Assembly: GCA_037833965.1 (NCBI GenBank)
Contig: AP031359.1
Coordinates: 3,220,001-3,284,000 of the forward strand
Origin: Marchantia polymorpha subsp. ruderalis
Lineage: Eukaryota > Streptophyta > Marchantiopsida > Marchantiales > Marchantiaceae
Direction: 5' to 3'
Length of the DNA stretch: 64,000 nucleotides
How positions within the stretch are numbered: the first letter of the stretch is position 1; the number at the start of each line of letters is the position of its first letter. The position numbers and the translations under genes were made by a program. The notes under the pieces were generated by a model. That model did not search any database and was not told where the DNA came from. It saw only the letters and a program-made list of their open reading frames with translations. Shown here piece after piece: positions 1 through 8,855 of the stretch.

Positions 1-545
1 CCTGAGAACCCATCCAGGAAGCTATAACATTCATGTCCTGCGACATGGTCTAGAATGGCATCCGTGAATGGTAACGGGTGATGATCCTTGCGTGTTGCTG
101 CATTCAACTTCCGGAAATCCTGACACACTCGTATCTTACCCGTCAACTTCTTGGGTACGATAACAATCGGCGACACCCACTCACTGCTGAGCACAGGGTA
201 AATAATACCAGCACTCAAGTACTTATCTATCTCCTCCTTAACTAGCAAGGAGTATTTTGGGTTGAGGCGATACTGGCGCTGTCGTATGGGTACTGAGTCG
301 TCCAGTAAATCGATACGGTGTTCCCCATACCGTGCAGGTATCCCCTTCATGTCTTCGATCTTCCAGGCGAAGACGTCGACATAATGGCTAAGGAATGCCT
401 GTACTTTCCTTAGCTCGTCTCCTCTCACTGCGCTTGATACCTTCAAGCACTTGTCGGGACTGAGTTGTACTTCGTGACAGTCACTAGGGTCGACAATGCC
501 CTCGGTGTGACTCGTCTCACTCCTTCCCAGTCCCACAGTTAATTG
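1..545 (-). CDS. pol: Element A pol, N-terminal part (reverse transcriptase start), cut by window edge
   Basis: Directly after the gag UAG (546-548) the same frame stays open to the window start. The translation contains EDMKGIPARYGEHRIDLL, then LNPKYSLLVKEEIDKYLSAG, SEWVSPIVIVPKK and CQDFRKLNAATRKDHHPLPF. These are the opening motifs of a Ty3/gypsy reverse transcriptase, and the fragment ends near the first catalytic Asp (FLDGFS). No independent ATG stands near the gag stop, so expression presumably depends on reading through UAG. The rest of RT, RNase H and integrase lies outside the window. Confidence 0.85.
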
Positions 546-548
546 CTA
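540..548 (-). promoter_or_regulatory. Leaky stop context UAG CAA UUA between gag-protease and pol (element A)
   Basis: On the minus strand the gag stop TAG (548-546) is followed by CAA (545-543) and TTA (542-540), and the frame continues uninterrupted into reverse transcriptase. UAG CAA UUA is the well-known tobamovirus readthrough context (UAG CAR YYA). The stop, its context and the shared frame are directly visible; actual readthrough is inferred. Confidence 0.8.
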
Positions 549-3380
549 TTCGTCTTCCGGCTGAATAGCTTCCGGCTCTTCTTCTTCTCCCACCGAACAG
601 CAGGCAACGAATCCCACGAAATAATCGGATTCGGTACCACTGGAATCCGATCGCGCGGTCGACTCACTGTCCCCGCCCGATGTGTAACCTGTACTTGTCG
701 ATGGGGTCTCCCCTTCGTGTCTGACCCTATTCCAGGGCACCGTAATGGTTTTGGTCGGTTCCGAAGGATGGGGAAACTTAAGGCGATGCCTTCGCCAATC
801 ACATCTGACTTGTGCGCCATATAGCCATGGTCGCCCGAGCAGAACGTCATAGCCCTGCTTCATCATCGGTTGAAGGATCATATACGTCAACCGAAAGTCC
901 GCACCCCCGATGATTGTCTTGACATTGCGCAGCATACCTGCAGGCATTCTCCGCGTCTGATCCGCTAATCTCAACACACGCTTCGAGGGTTCGTATTGAC
1001 TGAACCCCAAGGCTCTCGCGGTATCCTCCGTCATTATGTTGACTCCTGATCCAGAGTCGATTGGCACCCTGCGTACACAACACCCTGCTATTTCCACATC
1101 GATCTCTGGTGGCCCTTGGTCTTCGCTCTCCACTTGATATACTTGAGAGGATGTGGATGCGCGCGGCTTCCGCGGATGCCGTAGCGAAAGCATCAACATT
1201 CTCCGATACGTCTTATTGTCCTCCAAGAGCTGCTTGAACGTGATGTTCACTTTTCGACTCCCGAGATCTTCGACCAAGTCATAGTGGGCGCGTTGGGTCG
1301 CCGGGGTCGGCGGCGACGCTCTGCGAGGTTCCACGGTGGCTGCCAACTTCGCCCCAAGGGAGGATGTCAAGTCTGGCCGCGGTGGGTCCTTTTGAGTGCG
1401 GATCGCTTCCTTCAACAGGTTGGTTACCTCGTTGCGGATATCCGGAGCATAGTCCCGTTTCAGCAAGCGTACTGGCTCGTCCTCGACTGCTGTCTGGGGG
1501 CGCACTGCTGGTGCCTCTCGCGTAGCCGAAGACTTCCGTGCAGGTCGCAAGTCGGGCTTGCTGGATGTCTTCTCCTTCCCTTTTCCCGTCCGGTCGTCGG
1601 TTCTCCGTTCGTGCTTACGAGTGTCACGCTCTTGCTCCTTCGATTTCTTGGAACCACGAGTTTCGACCCGTGCGCACATAACCTCTTCAGCCGGCCATTC
1701 TTCGTCTTCGTCATCCCCGTCTGAACCTACTTCGACCTGGTTAACTTGGACGTCCTCCTTGGCAGGAGGGTTCACAAATCGTACCGCTGGCCGAGGGACT
1801 GGTGGCTGATCACACTCTGGCGCAGTATGCCCGATCTTCTTGCAATTACTACATGTCGGAGCATAATCGTTTCGCCTTTTTGGATGAGGACACTGCGGTG
1901 AGAAGTGTCCAACTTCCCCGCAATTATAACAAGCTCGCGGTGGCGGTGGGTCAAACGTCCCTGGAGGTGCTCTCCGCCTCACGGGTACTGTAGTGGCCCG
2001 ATCCACCGGAATATATCGTGGGACTTGCATTGCTGAAACTGCAGTAGGGGTAGGAACCGACTGGACGGCGTAGGCTGTCTCTTCGCTAGCCTCTCCATAG
2101 TACTGAGGGTGTTCTCCATAGTACGGTTGTGCCCACTCTACTGCGTTGACTGGATATGACGGACGGGTGGTAAGGCACTCGGTGTTTGCATGTCCCACCG
2201 CCCCGCACGTAGTACACCATAAGTTCGCTCGCACTCTCCCGGGTGATTTTCGGCGATCATGCCCGCCTACCACTTGAACCTTGAGATCGGCGAAGTCCTT
2301 CACAAGGGTCTCCATCTTCGAGGCTATGTCTCCCGGCGCTCTGTCCGTAGTCACTCGTCGGGTGCCCTTTTTCTTCGCTGCCCCATGCTTCTTCCTCTTC
2401 TTCTCCTCCTCCGACGATGAGGTTTCCTCTTCTTCGGATGAGGAACGGTTCTCGTCCGAAGACGATTCCTCCGATGACGGAGTTGTACCTCTACGTCGTC
2501 TTCGCCCTCCCTTCGGTTTTCGCTCCTTCGACTCCCGTCTCTCTCTCCCTCTTCGGTTGAGAGTGGAAGTCTCGAAGGCTTCTGCCGATGCAATCACATC
2601 CTCAATAGTGTCGCACTTGCTGCGTCGGCAAAAAGTCTCCATCTCCCGAGTTAAACCGGTCACGTACCAATCCACAGCTTGTTGTACCGAGAAAGGGGAC
2701 CCTGGTCCTGTTTTCGGTATTCTGTCAAGGAGGTCCAGAAATCTCTCAGTGTAGTCACGCAGACTCTCCTTCTTCTCTCGCTGCAAATTACGTAACTTTG
2801 TCAAAACCCGGCTGTCGTAGCCGAGCTCGCGGAAGCGGCGAAGGAACTTCTCCTTCAGCTGGGCCCATGTTGTCAACCCAGTCGGATCGATGCTCTCGTG
2901 ATTGTACCAACTCCTCGCTTTCTTCCGCAGAAGGCTTGGAAAGATCCTTAGTCGGTCGTCGTCTGCGATCTCGCGATTGGCAATAGACACCGATTCGAAC
3001 AACTTGATGTATGAATCTGCATCGTCGTCATCCCCACTCCCTTTATACTTTGGGTAGGAATGTTTAGTAATCGGCTGAGGTAGCCGCACATTGGCTTGTC
3101 CGTCCGCCATCGGTGTGTCTGTCGACGGTTCTCGGGCGATCGTTTCTAATTCACGAGGCGGGTCCGTGCAAGGAATATCTAGTAGAACTGTAAGCACCAA
3201 GTTTGGTTCCGAGTCGCCGGGGGTAGGTTCCCCAAGGGTGTCGGCCGAACTAGGCTTAGGTACTCTTTTTGGTGTTTTCTTGTTTTGACGCCGTGTCTCT
3301 TCCACGGCCTTCTCTGAATCTCGTCGGAACCTGCGGACAGCTCTAGCACTTAGGTTGCTCCCGCTAGCCCCAGTCGACAT
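546..3380 (-). CDS. gag: Element A Gag-protease polyprotein, intact (944 aa)
   Basis: Encodes the capsid/nucleocapsid precursor fused to the retroelement protease. The start ATG (MSTGASG) is conserved with elements B and C. In order: a basic N-terminus; a retrotransposon Gag core with RKKARSWYNHESIDP, AQLKEKFLRRFRELGYDS and DYTERFLDLLDRIPK; a Ser/Glu tract beside a Lys/Arg tract; and three CX2CX4HX4C zinc knuckles (CTTCGAVGHANTEC, CYNCGEVGHFSPQC, CSNCKKIGHTAPEC). A charged region follows, then an aspartic protease with PIDSGSGVNIM and GYDVLLGRPWL. The ORF ends in UAG with a readthrough context. No damage is seen. Confidence 0.92.
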   Translation of the reverse strand: MSTGASGSNLSARAVRRFRRDSEKAVEETRRQNKKTPKRVPKPSSADTLGEPTPGDSEPNLVLTVLLDIPCTDPPRELETIAREPSTDTPMADGQANVRLPQPITKHSYPKYKGSGDDDDADSYIKLFESVSIANREIADDDRLRIFPSLLRKKARSWYNHESIDPTGLTTWAQLKEKFLRRFRELGYDSRVLTKLRNLQREKKESLRDYTERFLDLLDRIPKTGPGSPFSVQQAVDWYVTGLTREMETFCRRSKCDTIEDVIASAEAFETSTLNRRGRERRESKERKPKGGRRRRRGTTPSSEESSSDENRSSSEEEETSSSEEEKKRKKHGAAKKKGTRRVTTDRAPGDIASKMETLVKDFADLKVQVVGGHDRRKSPGRVRANLWCTTCGAVGHANTECLTTRPSYPVNAVEWAQPYYGEHPQYYGEASEETAYAVQSVPTPTAVSAMQVPRYIPVDRATTVPVRRRAPPGTFDPPPPRACYNCGEVGHFSPQCPHPKRRNDYAPTCSNCKKIGHTAPECDQPPVPRPAVRFVNPPAKEDVQVNQVEVGSDGDDEDEEWPAEEVMCARVETRGSKKSKEQERDTRKHERRTDDRTGKGKEKTSSKPDLRPARKSSATREAPAVRPQTAVEDEPVRLLKRDYAPDIRNEVTNLLKEAIRTQKDPPRPDLTSSLGAKLAATVEPRRASPPTPATQRAHYDLVEDLGSRKVNITFKQLLEDNKTYRRMLMLSLRHPRKPRASTSSQVYQVESEDQGPPEIDVEIAGCCVRRVPIDSGSGVNIMTEDTARALGFSQYEPSKRVLRLADQTRRMPAGMLRNVKTIIGGADFRLTYMILQPMMKQGYDVLLGRPWLYGAQVRCDWRRHRLKFPHPSEPTKTITVPWNRVRHEGETPSTSTGYTSGGDSESTARSDSSGTESDYFVGFVACCSVGEEEEPEAIQPEDE

Positions 3381-3426
3381 TCACCGAGCATGGCTGCTCG
3401 TAAAAACCCCGGTGTTGACGCAACTG

Positions 3427-3444
3427 TCCCCGGCAGCGGCGCCA
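3427..3444 (-). other. Primer-binding site, tRNA-Asp type (element A)
   Basis: The minus strand reads TGGCGCCGCTGCCGGGGA. This is complementary to the 3' end of plant tRNA-Asp(GUC), usually TCCCCGGCAACGGCGCCA, with one difference (CAG for CAA). The same variant is in elements C and D, so it is inherited. It lies 23 nt inside the LTR boundary, farther than usual. The gap holds a small inverted repeat, AAGAAG-N7-CTTCTT. Confidence 0.85.
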
Positions 3445-3564
3445 AAAAAGAAGTTGTCGGCTTCTTATGTAATAACCCACTAAAGGCTAAAACTGCAATA
3501 TAGTGGTAGAAAGGTCGAACCCACAGGGACAGAGGAACACACAGGGTACAAAGTGTCACGTTTG

Positions 3565-4024
3565 ACAGACTATTGATGAGTTTGAATTCTCAGGCGACTG
3601 TCACTCCCAGAAATACTGCAAGTGTCCACTCGGAGCGCACTCGGAGGTCGCACAGTGCAGCGTAACACACACACACACACCTGAAACTACAGAAACACAA
3701 CCCAGAGATCCGTTAGGACCTCTACTTCAAGATTTCAGGGGGAAAGTCTCCCACGAGCACACTCGGCAAAGCTGCGGGCAGTGACTTCCAACTCCGGCTT
3801 TTACAACACTTCCACTAGCTTGCTGCTAGTGTAGGGAACCCGGTTTGGACTGCCTACTTCGGATCGAAGTCACTCCTACGCGGTGAACAACACTCTCAAC
3901 TCACAAAACGCGCAGAGAACACAGGTCCGCACTGAAGGGCTCACTGAGAAACATTCCAGTAACACAACAACAGTCTATTGAAGAGTTTGAATTCTCAAGC
4001 ACTTGTCATTCCCAGAAATACTAC
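3565..4024 (-). repeat. Paired direct repeat of about 56 bp inside R/U5 (element A LTR)
   Basis: Two related blocks lie 405 bp apart, at 3565-3620 and 3970-4024. Each contains AGTTTGAATTCTCA followed by a near-identical CCCAGAAATACT. The same spacing recurs in the D 5' LTR and the solo LTR F. Element C keeps only the LTR-end copy. Confidence 0.7.
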
Positions 4025-4407
4025 AGGGGTTACCCTCAAGGCACCTGCTGCAGCGTAACCTGAATTTACAACCAAGGCTTACACGAAGTAGCAAAACTTC
4101 ACTTTGGCATTCAGGGGAAAAATCCCAAGGGAGTACAATCAGAAAGGAACACTCGAAGGTGTAGGGGCGAAACTGTTCAAGTATCTAACTAGTCACTGGC
4201 TCTGAGCATCGGCAGTCACCCACAGGTGCAGATCCGAACTACTCAAGTCTCTAACCAATGGACTAGCTCTGAACATTCGGCCGAAGGCCTTCAGCTACAA
4301 AATGCGGAACGCTAAGTTGTAACTCCTCCTGCGTGGTGACAGAACTCAAGAACACAAACACGCAAAGGAAATGGGTTCCTGATCTGCACTTCTGATGGGA
4401 AAGAACC

Positions 4408-4436
4408 CCAGGCAAAACGCCTGGAACTAATTTATA
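4408..4436 (-). promoter_or_regulatory. Putative genomic-RNA promoter: TATA box plus stem-loop (element A LTR)
   Basis: The minus strand has TATAAATTA (4436-4428), 32 bp past the LORF stop. It is followed by an inverted repeat, CCAGGC-N5-GCCTGG (4408-4424). All other LTRs here keep the pair. In them the outer base pair is A-T instead of C-G, a compensatory change that supports a real stem. The transcription start itself is not visible. Confidence 0.6.
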
Positions 4437-4467
4437 CCTTCTAAGTCCTACCTAGCACTACACTACG

Positions 4468-7356
4468 CTACACGCCTGCACGGAACCACGCTACACTACA
4501 CTCCGCGGAACCTGTACTACGTCTCCTGCGCGGCCGACTGCCGCGCACTAACTCCCTACCCTGCCAATCTTCCGCTCGACTGCGCAGTCCCAAACGCTGC
4601 AACGCCGCGGACACCTCCACTTCGAGGGCGGACATGGTATCCTGTGCCTTCGACAGAAAGGCATCGAGCTTCTTTGCTACCTTCCGCCGACTCCTACTGT
4701 CGCCTGACAACAACCCGGCTGCGCGTAATTCAAACTCACGCAGTGTGAGTTTCTCCTGCGCCTTCACCTCCCAGTGGGCGTAACCCTTGAGACAGTGGGC
4801 GACTCGCCTCGCCGTCTCCACCTTCGTGCGATCCGCCTCCTTCCTGCGATCCTCTTCAATTATCACTAATTGCGATTCGGCTTCAGCACGTTGCGCTCTC
4901 AATTCGCCACACTCTGACTGTAACCTGCGGATTAACTCTTCATCCGCCTGCCGTGCGAGCTGACATTGTTCCAACAACCGCGTCTGTCGCACGAGCTCCT
5001 CTGACAAAATCCGATTCTGGGCCTGCTCAGAAATTAGTGCTTCCTTGACCTTCACCTGCTCCTTGGTGAGCTCGTCCAGTTTCTCATCCTTCATCTTCTC
5101 GGAGTGCTTGTAGAATTTCTGATTAAGTTTGTACTGACCCCACAAGCATGCATGCTTCTCCTTCAATTCCCTCAACTCCTGGTCCACTCTAGCTAATAGC
5201 TTGCTGGTGTGGACTTTAGTGCGAGTCCGCCTGCGCACTAATTCGATGTAAGATCCCGGCTGGAGTGGGTCGGCGTATTTATCGACCTTGCGATCTAAGT
5301 ACCTCAGCAACGGAATCACCTGCTCAGAGAGCGCCGCCGCCGGCGCTCCAACAATTTCCTCCTCCTCTTCCTCGGTGTCTTCTGCTCCTGACATTTCTTC
5401 CGTGGAGCCCCCGTCGTCATCATCCGAGTGGAGAATTTCAGTCGCCATTGATTGCGTCGGCGACTGCCCCGAGTGGGGCTGCACGTTGTCGACGTGTGCT
5501 GCCTGCGAAGGCACGGCTGCAGCCTCGCTGCTCGTCGCCAAAATGTCCAAGGCGGAAGGCGAATGTACCCGTGCGGCATCCCCGTCGCTCGCTTGTTGGT
5601 TGTCTACCGCGTCCTCTCTGCCGCCGTCGCCCGCCGCCGAAGGCGATCGAGCGGAGGGTGGCTGCGCGGGGTTTGATTGCGCATCGCGCATCGAAATTTC
5701 ATCCCGCGGACAGTCACTCCGCTCCTCCGTTTGTTGCTGATCCCTTGATCGGTCCGTGGGGGCTGTGTTTGGCCCGTGCGCAGGCGCAATTGCCGGCGCC
5801 TTGTCCGCCGCAGACGTAGCGCCGCGGACATCCATCGCCGAAGGCGACATGGCCGGGGGCCGCTCGCCCGATGTCCCTTGGCCTATAGGCCCTACCGCCG
5901 AAGGCGCAACTATCGGCGGACTTCCCGCCGATGGTGCGGCCTCCGCACGCGCCCTGCTCGTATCTCCTCGGCTCGAAGGCCCTGGCGCCGAAGGCGCAAA
6001 TTGCGGCGCGTGGTGCGCCGGAGGGTCTGGCCCCGAGGGCCGGTGTCTCGTAGGCGGTTCTTCCGCCGGCTCCTTCCCCTTCCTACGTTGGAACGGGGGT
6101 GATTCTTGCCTGTGCACAGGCGGCACGTGTGGAGGTGTCCTGTGCACAGGCGACCTGTGCACAGGTGAGCGCCTGTGCACAGGCGGACTGCTCCTTCCCA
6201 CGCGTAAGCGTAGATCCACGTCCACTTGTGTTCGCCGGTCCGCGGAGGCTCGTCCGTCCGCGGAGGCTCGTCTGTGCGCAAACGGAACATCTGTCCGCAT
6301 CGCACGTGGTAACTCCGGAGGCCCTTGGCCCGTAGGCGGCCTCTCTCCCGACGAGGTTGCAGCGGGGCCCGTTGCTCCTGCGGTCGTCCGCGCTTCCTCA
6401 TGCTTCTCTGGCGACGCACTTCCTTTCTCCGTCGCAATCGTCGCCGTGTCCGCACTGTCGGCTGGTAACACCAGTCTGCGTGCCTTCTGCTTCGGCCGGC
6501 TGTATGGCTCGCACAGCGGCCGCGGTCGAATGGGAGCAGAGGGTTCTTGATGCTGCTCCTCTTCAGACTCTTCCCTCCATCGCCGCTTCCGCGGCACTCG
6601 TGCTGCAGGAGTGTGTCTCCCTTCGTCCCTCCGTCTTGATGGGGTAGAAGTCGGTGACTCCTCTGCATCAGTGTCGACCTCATTCTCCCGCACATACTTC
6701 CCGGGATGGTCAATGGACAATGGCGGAAAATGTTCAAGCTCCGCCGCTGTCAAACAATTCCGCTGTCGATAAAAATTGATGAGGAAAGAAGAGAGATGGT
6801 TTAGAGTTCCCCCCTTCTCCTCAAACGCGTGCTGTCGCATCACCCTGTGCAGGATGCTCGCCCAGTGAATTGGAGTTCCCTCGATGACGCACTCCACAAA
6901 AGAGACCTGCCACAATGTGATGTAGCAGGCGCGGTGCGGCTGCAGTAATTGCATCAGCGCCGCGGACAAAGTCCGGCGAAATCGATCCTTGTAATCACGG
7001 GTCCTGTACCCATTCTTGGTAGACCTCCCGGTCTTGAACAGCTCCACAAATTGCGCCTCTTCCTGCTTGGTCACCTTGATGCTCTCACTGTCGAAAAGGA
7101 GATGCCCTGGCATGCCAGCACATCTTCCCAACGCCTGCGCCCAATCTTGGACTGTCCATCGATCAACATGCGGACGCAATCCGCGCGAGGGTGGTCCCTG
7201 TGGCTCTAGCCACTCGCGCACCATATTCGCACAGATGTAGTTCCATCCCCATAGCAAGAAATCGAGCTTTCTTGCTATTAAGCGCTCCTCGAAAGCGCGC
7301 AGCCCGTTCTGTGGTAGGCGAAGTGGCACCATCCGCAATCTGCTCGGTCTCGTCAT
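4468..7356 (-). CDS. LORF of element A: LTR-encoded protein, intact (962 aa), unknown function
   Basis: I do not recognise this protein. The ATG at 7356 (MTRPSRL) is chosen because an ATG in a GCAATG context sits at the same place in every other copy. The open frame extends upstream to 7572 only from a TTG. The first 240 residues or so form a conserved domain with LDFLLWGWNY, RTRDYKDRFRR and HLSSFLINFYRQ. A long Pro/Ser/Arg linker follows, with VHRSPVHR and PSA repeats encoded by short palindromes and basic patches such as PRKRRW. The C-terminal half starts at ALSEQVIPLLRYLDRKVDKY, continues as a long heptad-rich coiled coil and ends in a conserved helical tail (LRAAGLLSGDSRSRRKVAKK). No signal peptide or membrane segment is seen, so it is not env-like. 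It lies wholly within the LTR. Confidence 0.82.
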   Translation of the reverse strand: MTRPSRLRMVPLRLPQNGLRAFEERLIARKLDFLLWGWNYICANMVREWLEPQGPPSRGLRPHVDRWTVQDWAQALGRCAGMPGHLLFDSESIKVTKQEEAQFVELFKTGRSTKNGYRTRDYKDRFRRTLSAALMQLLQPHRACYITLWQVSFVECVIEGTPIHWASILHRVMRQHAFEEKGGTLNHLSSFLINFYRQRNCLTAAELEHFPPLSIDHPGKYVRENEVDTDAEESPTSTPSRRRDEGRHTPAARVPRKRRWREESEEEQHQEPSAPIRPRPLCEPYSRPKQKARRLVLPADSADTATIATEKGSASPEKHEEARTTAGATGPAATSSGERPPTGQGPPELPRAMRTDVPFAHRRASADGRASADRRTQVDVDLRLRVGRSSPPVHRRSPVHRSPVHRTPPHVPPVHRQESPPFQRRKGKEPAEEPPTRHRPSGPDPPAHHAPQFAPSAPGPSSRGDTSRARAEAAPSAGSPPIVAPSAVGPIGQGTSGERPPAMSPSAMDVRGATSAADKAPAIAPAHGPNTAPTDRSRDQQQTEERSDCPRDEISMRDAQSNPAQPPSARSPSAAGDGGREDAVDNQQASDGDAARVHSPSALDILATSSEAAAVPSQAAHVDNVQPHSGQSPTQSMATEILHSDDDDGGSTEEMSGAEDTEEEEEEIVGAPAAALSEQVIPLLRYLDRKVDKYADPLQPGSYIELVRRRTRTKVHTSKLLARVDQELRELKEKHACLWGQYKLNQKFYKHSEKMKDEKLDELTKEQVKVKEALISEQAQNRILSEELVRQTRLLEQCQLARQADEELIRRLQSECGELRAQRAEAESQLVIIEEDRRKEADRTKVETARRVAHCLKGYAHWEVKAQEKLTLREFELRAAGLLSGDSRSRRKVAKKLDAFLSKAQDTMSALEVEVSAALQRLGLRSRAEDWQGRELVRGSRPRRRRSTGSAECSVAWFRAGV

Positions 7357-8855
7357 TGCGTTCCTGGAGTTCGCTCGCCCGCTCATTCTACTTCCGCACC
7401 GCCCGAGCGCCTTTCTCTCTCGGCAAACTCTAATCGCCCTCAATTCCAAATCACGCGCATTCACTTCTCCCTCAATCAACAAGAAATCTCCTGTGCGGCG
7501 ACGTCGAGAATGTTCAGCAGCCAGCAGATGGATGCGCGCAGCGCGCACAAGAGATTGGAATCGCGAATTCAAGAATGGGACGTTCTCCGCCGCCCGGTCG
7601 AAGGTCCAGGTCGGCTCTTGCTCGTGAAGAACGTCTCACTTGATGGCCGCGCCGGCTGTACGCTGGAACGGTCTTTGCTCTCACGCGCGGCTTCACGCTC
7701 CGCCGTCGTCGATTAAACTCTCACGCTCGAATTGGCGGATTTGAACTCCGCGAGCGTATTACCCCGCGGACATGGGGGCGTAGCGCCGAAGGCGAGTTTT
7801 CCGCCTTGCGCGGTACACTTGTTCGTACCGCCCCTCGGCCAATCCCCCTCTGCCTTGACGCGTGTGTCCGCATGTCGGACAAAAGTTCAACTCCTGCCTG
7901 TGCGCAGGCAGGAGCCTCGGCGGATGCTCCGCCGGTGCGGAACTTGAACATCCTCCTGTGCACAGGCGTTCGCCTGTGCGCAGGCGAATTCCGTGCGCGG
8001 CGTCGCGCTGGCGCGGAAGGCGTTGACCGTGGTCAGCCGTCTCCGTCCAGTCTGTCCGTTCCTTGTCTCTTCGTCGGCGCTTCCGCCGCCGCAACTCCGT
8101 CCGTCCAAGAGCGCATCTACCCGTGCCGTCCGCATGGTCCGTACCGATTTGATTACTCTGGCGGCTCTTCCGCCGTACGCGGCGCGGTGCTGGCGCGGAA
8201 GGCGCCGTACACTTTCTACCTCACAAGGCGCATTTCTAGGGCCCAAGGCGGATTTTCCGCCGACGCCGAAGCGCCTGTGCACAGGCGAGCGCCTGTGCGT
8301 AGGCGGACTTCGCGCCTCCCCTAACCCTACTTTGCCTGTGCACAGGCGAACGCCTTCGTCCGCGCATAGGACAAAACTTGATTCCCCCTTCCGCGTAGGC
8401 GGAATTCGCGCCGGTGGCGAACTCTTTCCGCCGTAGGCGACCGCCTCCGTTTCTTCCAATAAAGATAACTCCCTAAGTCCTCATCCGTTCCCAGCGTTCT
8501 TGGACTCGTTGGAATCAGTGCGTCGAGCTCTTTCCAACGGAACCCTAACTTGGTCAAGGCGCCCGAGGGTTGACCTAATTATGGAGGGTTTCCCTACAGC
8601 CGCGGACGCAACCTCCGAAGGCGGGTTTTGCGCCTTGCGTCGTAGGGGTCCTAACTGCAGAGCTCGCAGGGAGGGTGGTGCCTGTCCTTACTGCTGCACC
8701 CCAAATCCCAGATTCCACAAGATCCCTCGAGAATCCCCGCGATCTTCCGGATTCACTCCGTTTTGATGTACCGAAGGCTATTTACAATGCTGCCAAGGTA
8801 CAGTTTTCCAAAAATGTTTTAATTTCCTCAAAATTGCCAAAAGTGGGGTACCACA

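Larger units (their letters stand above)
1..8855 (-). mobile_element. Element A: Ty3/gypsy LTR retrotransposon, 3' end outside the window
   Basis: Reading on the minus strand, a 5.4-kb 5' LTR (3468-8855) is followed by a tRNA-Asp primer site, an intact gag-protease ORF and the start of pol, which the window edge cuts. Right of 8855 the sequence is LTR of a different copy (element B), so A was inserted into B's 3' LTR. The expected 5-bp target duplication on the right would be CGCTT (8856-8860); its partner lies outside the window. Every visible ORF of A is open, so A is fairly young, although the LTR pair cannot be compared. Confidence 0.85.
3468..8855 (-). repeat. Element A 5' LTR, 5,388 bp, carrying an ORF
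   Basis: The boundaries follow from the TG...CA ends shared with the C element and the solo LTR. On the plus strand it runs from TGTAATAACCCAC to GGGGTACCACA. In element orientation it holds a U3 leader dense in short palindromes (about 7400-8855), the LORF gene (4468-7356), a TATA box and stem-loop, and about 960 bp of R/U5 with a (CA)n tract near 3665-3682. A block of about 56 bp is repeated in R/U5 at 3565-3620 and 3970-4024. It is the longest intact LTR in the window. Confidence 0.85.

Noticed and set aside
3427..3444. Fragment of a tRNA-Asp gene
   Set aside because: Only the 18-nt complement of the tRNA 3' end is present, in the position expected for a primer site; no other tRNA parts flank it.
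3480..3530. Pol III box B (GGGTTCGACC on the minus strand) near the LTR end
   Set aside because: Only a partial match, with no paired box A at suitable spacing.
6100..6190. CRISPR-like array from regularly repeated CCTGTGCACAGG
   Set aside because: Units are short, unevenly spaced, lie inside coding sequence and lack unique spacers of constant length; the DNA is from a plant-type retroelement.
5756..6550. Long plus-strand reading frame (264 codons) and similar ones opposite LORF and gag
   Set aside because: It is antisense to an intact conserved ORF in GC-rich repetitive sequence. Its Gly/Ala/Arg content mirrors the palindromes, and no conservation independent of LORF is seen.
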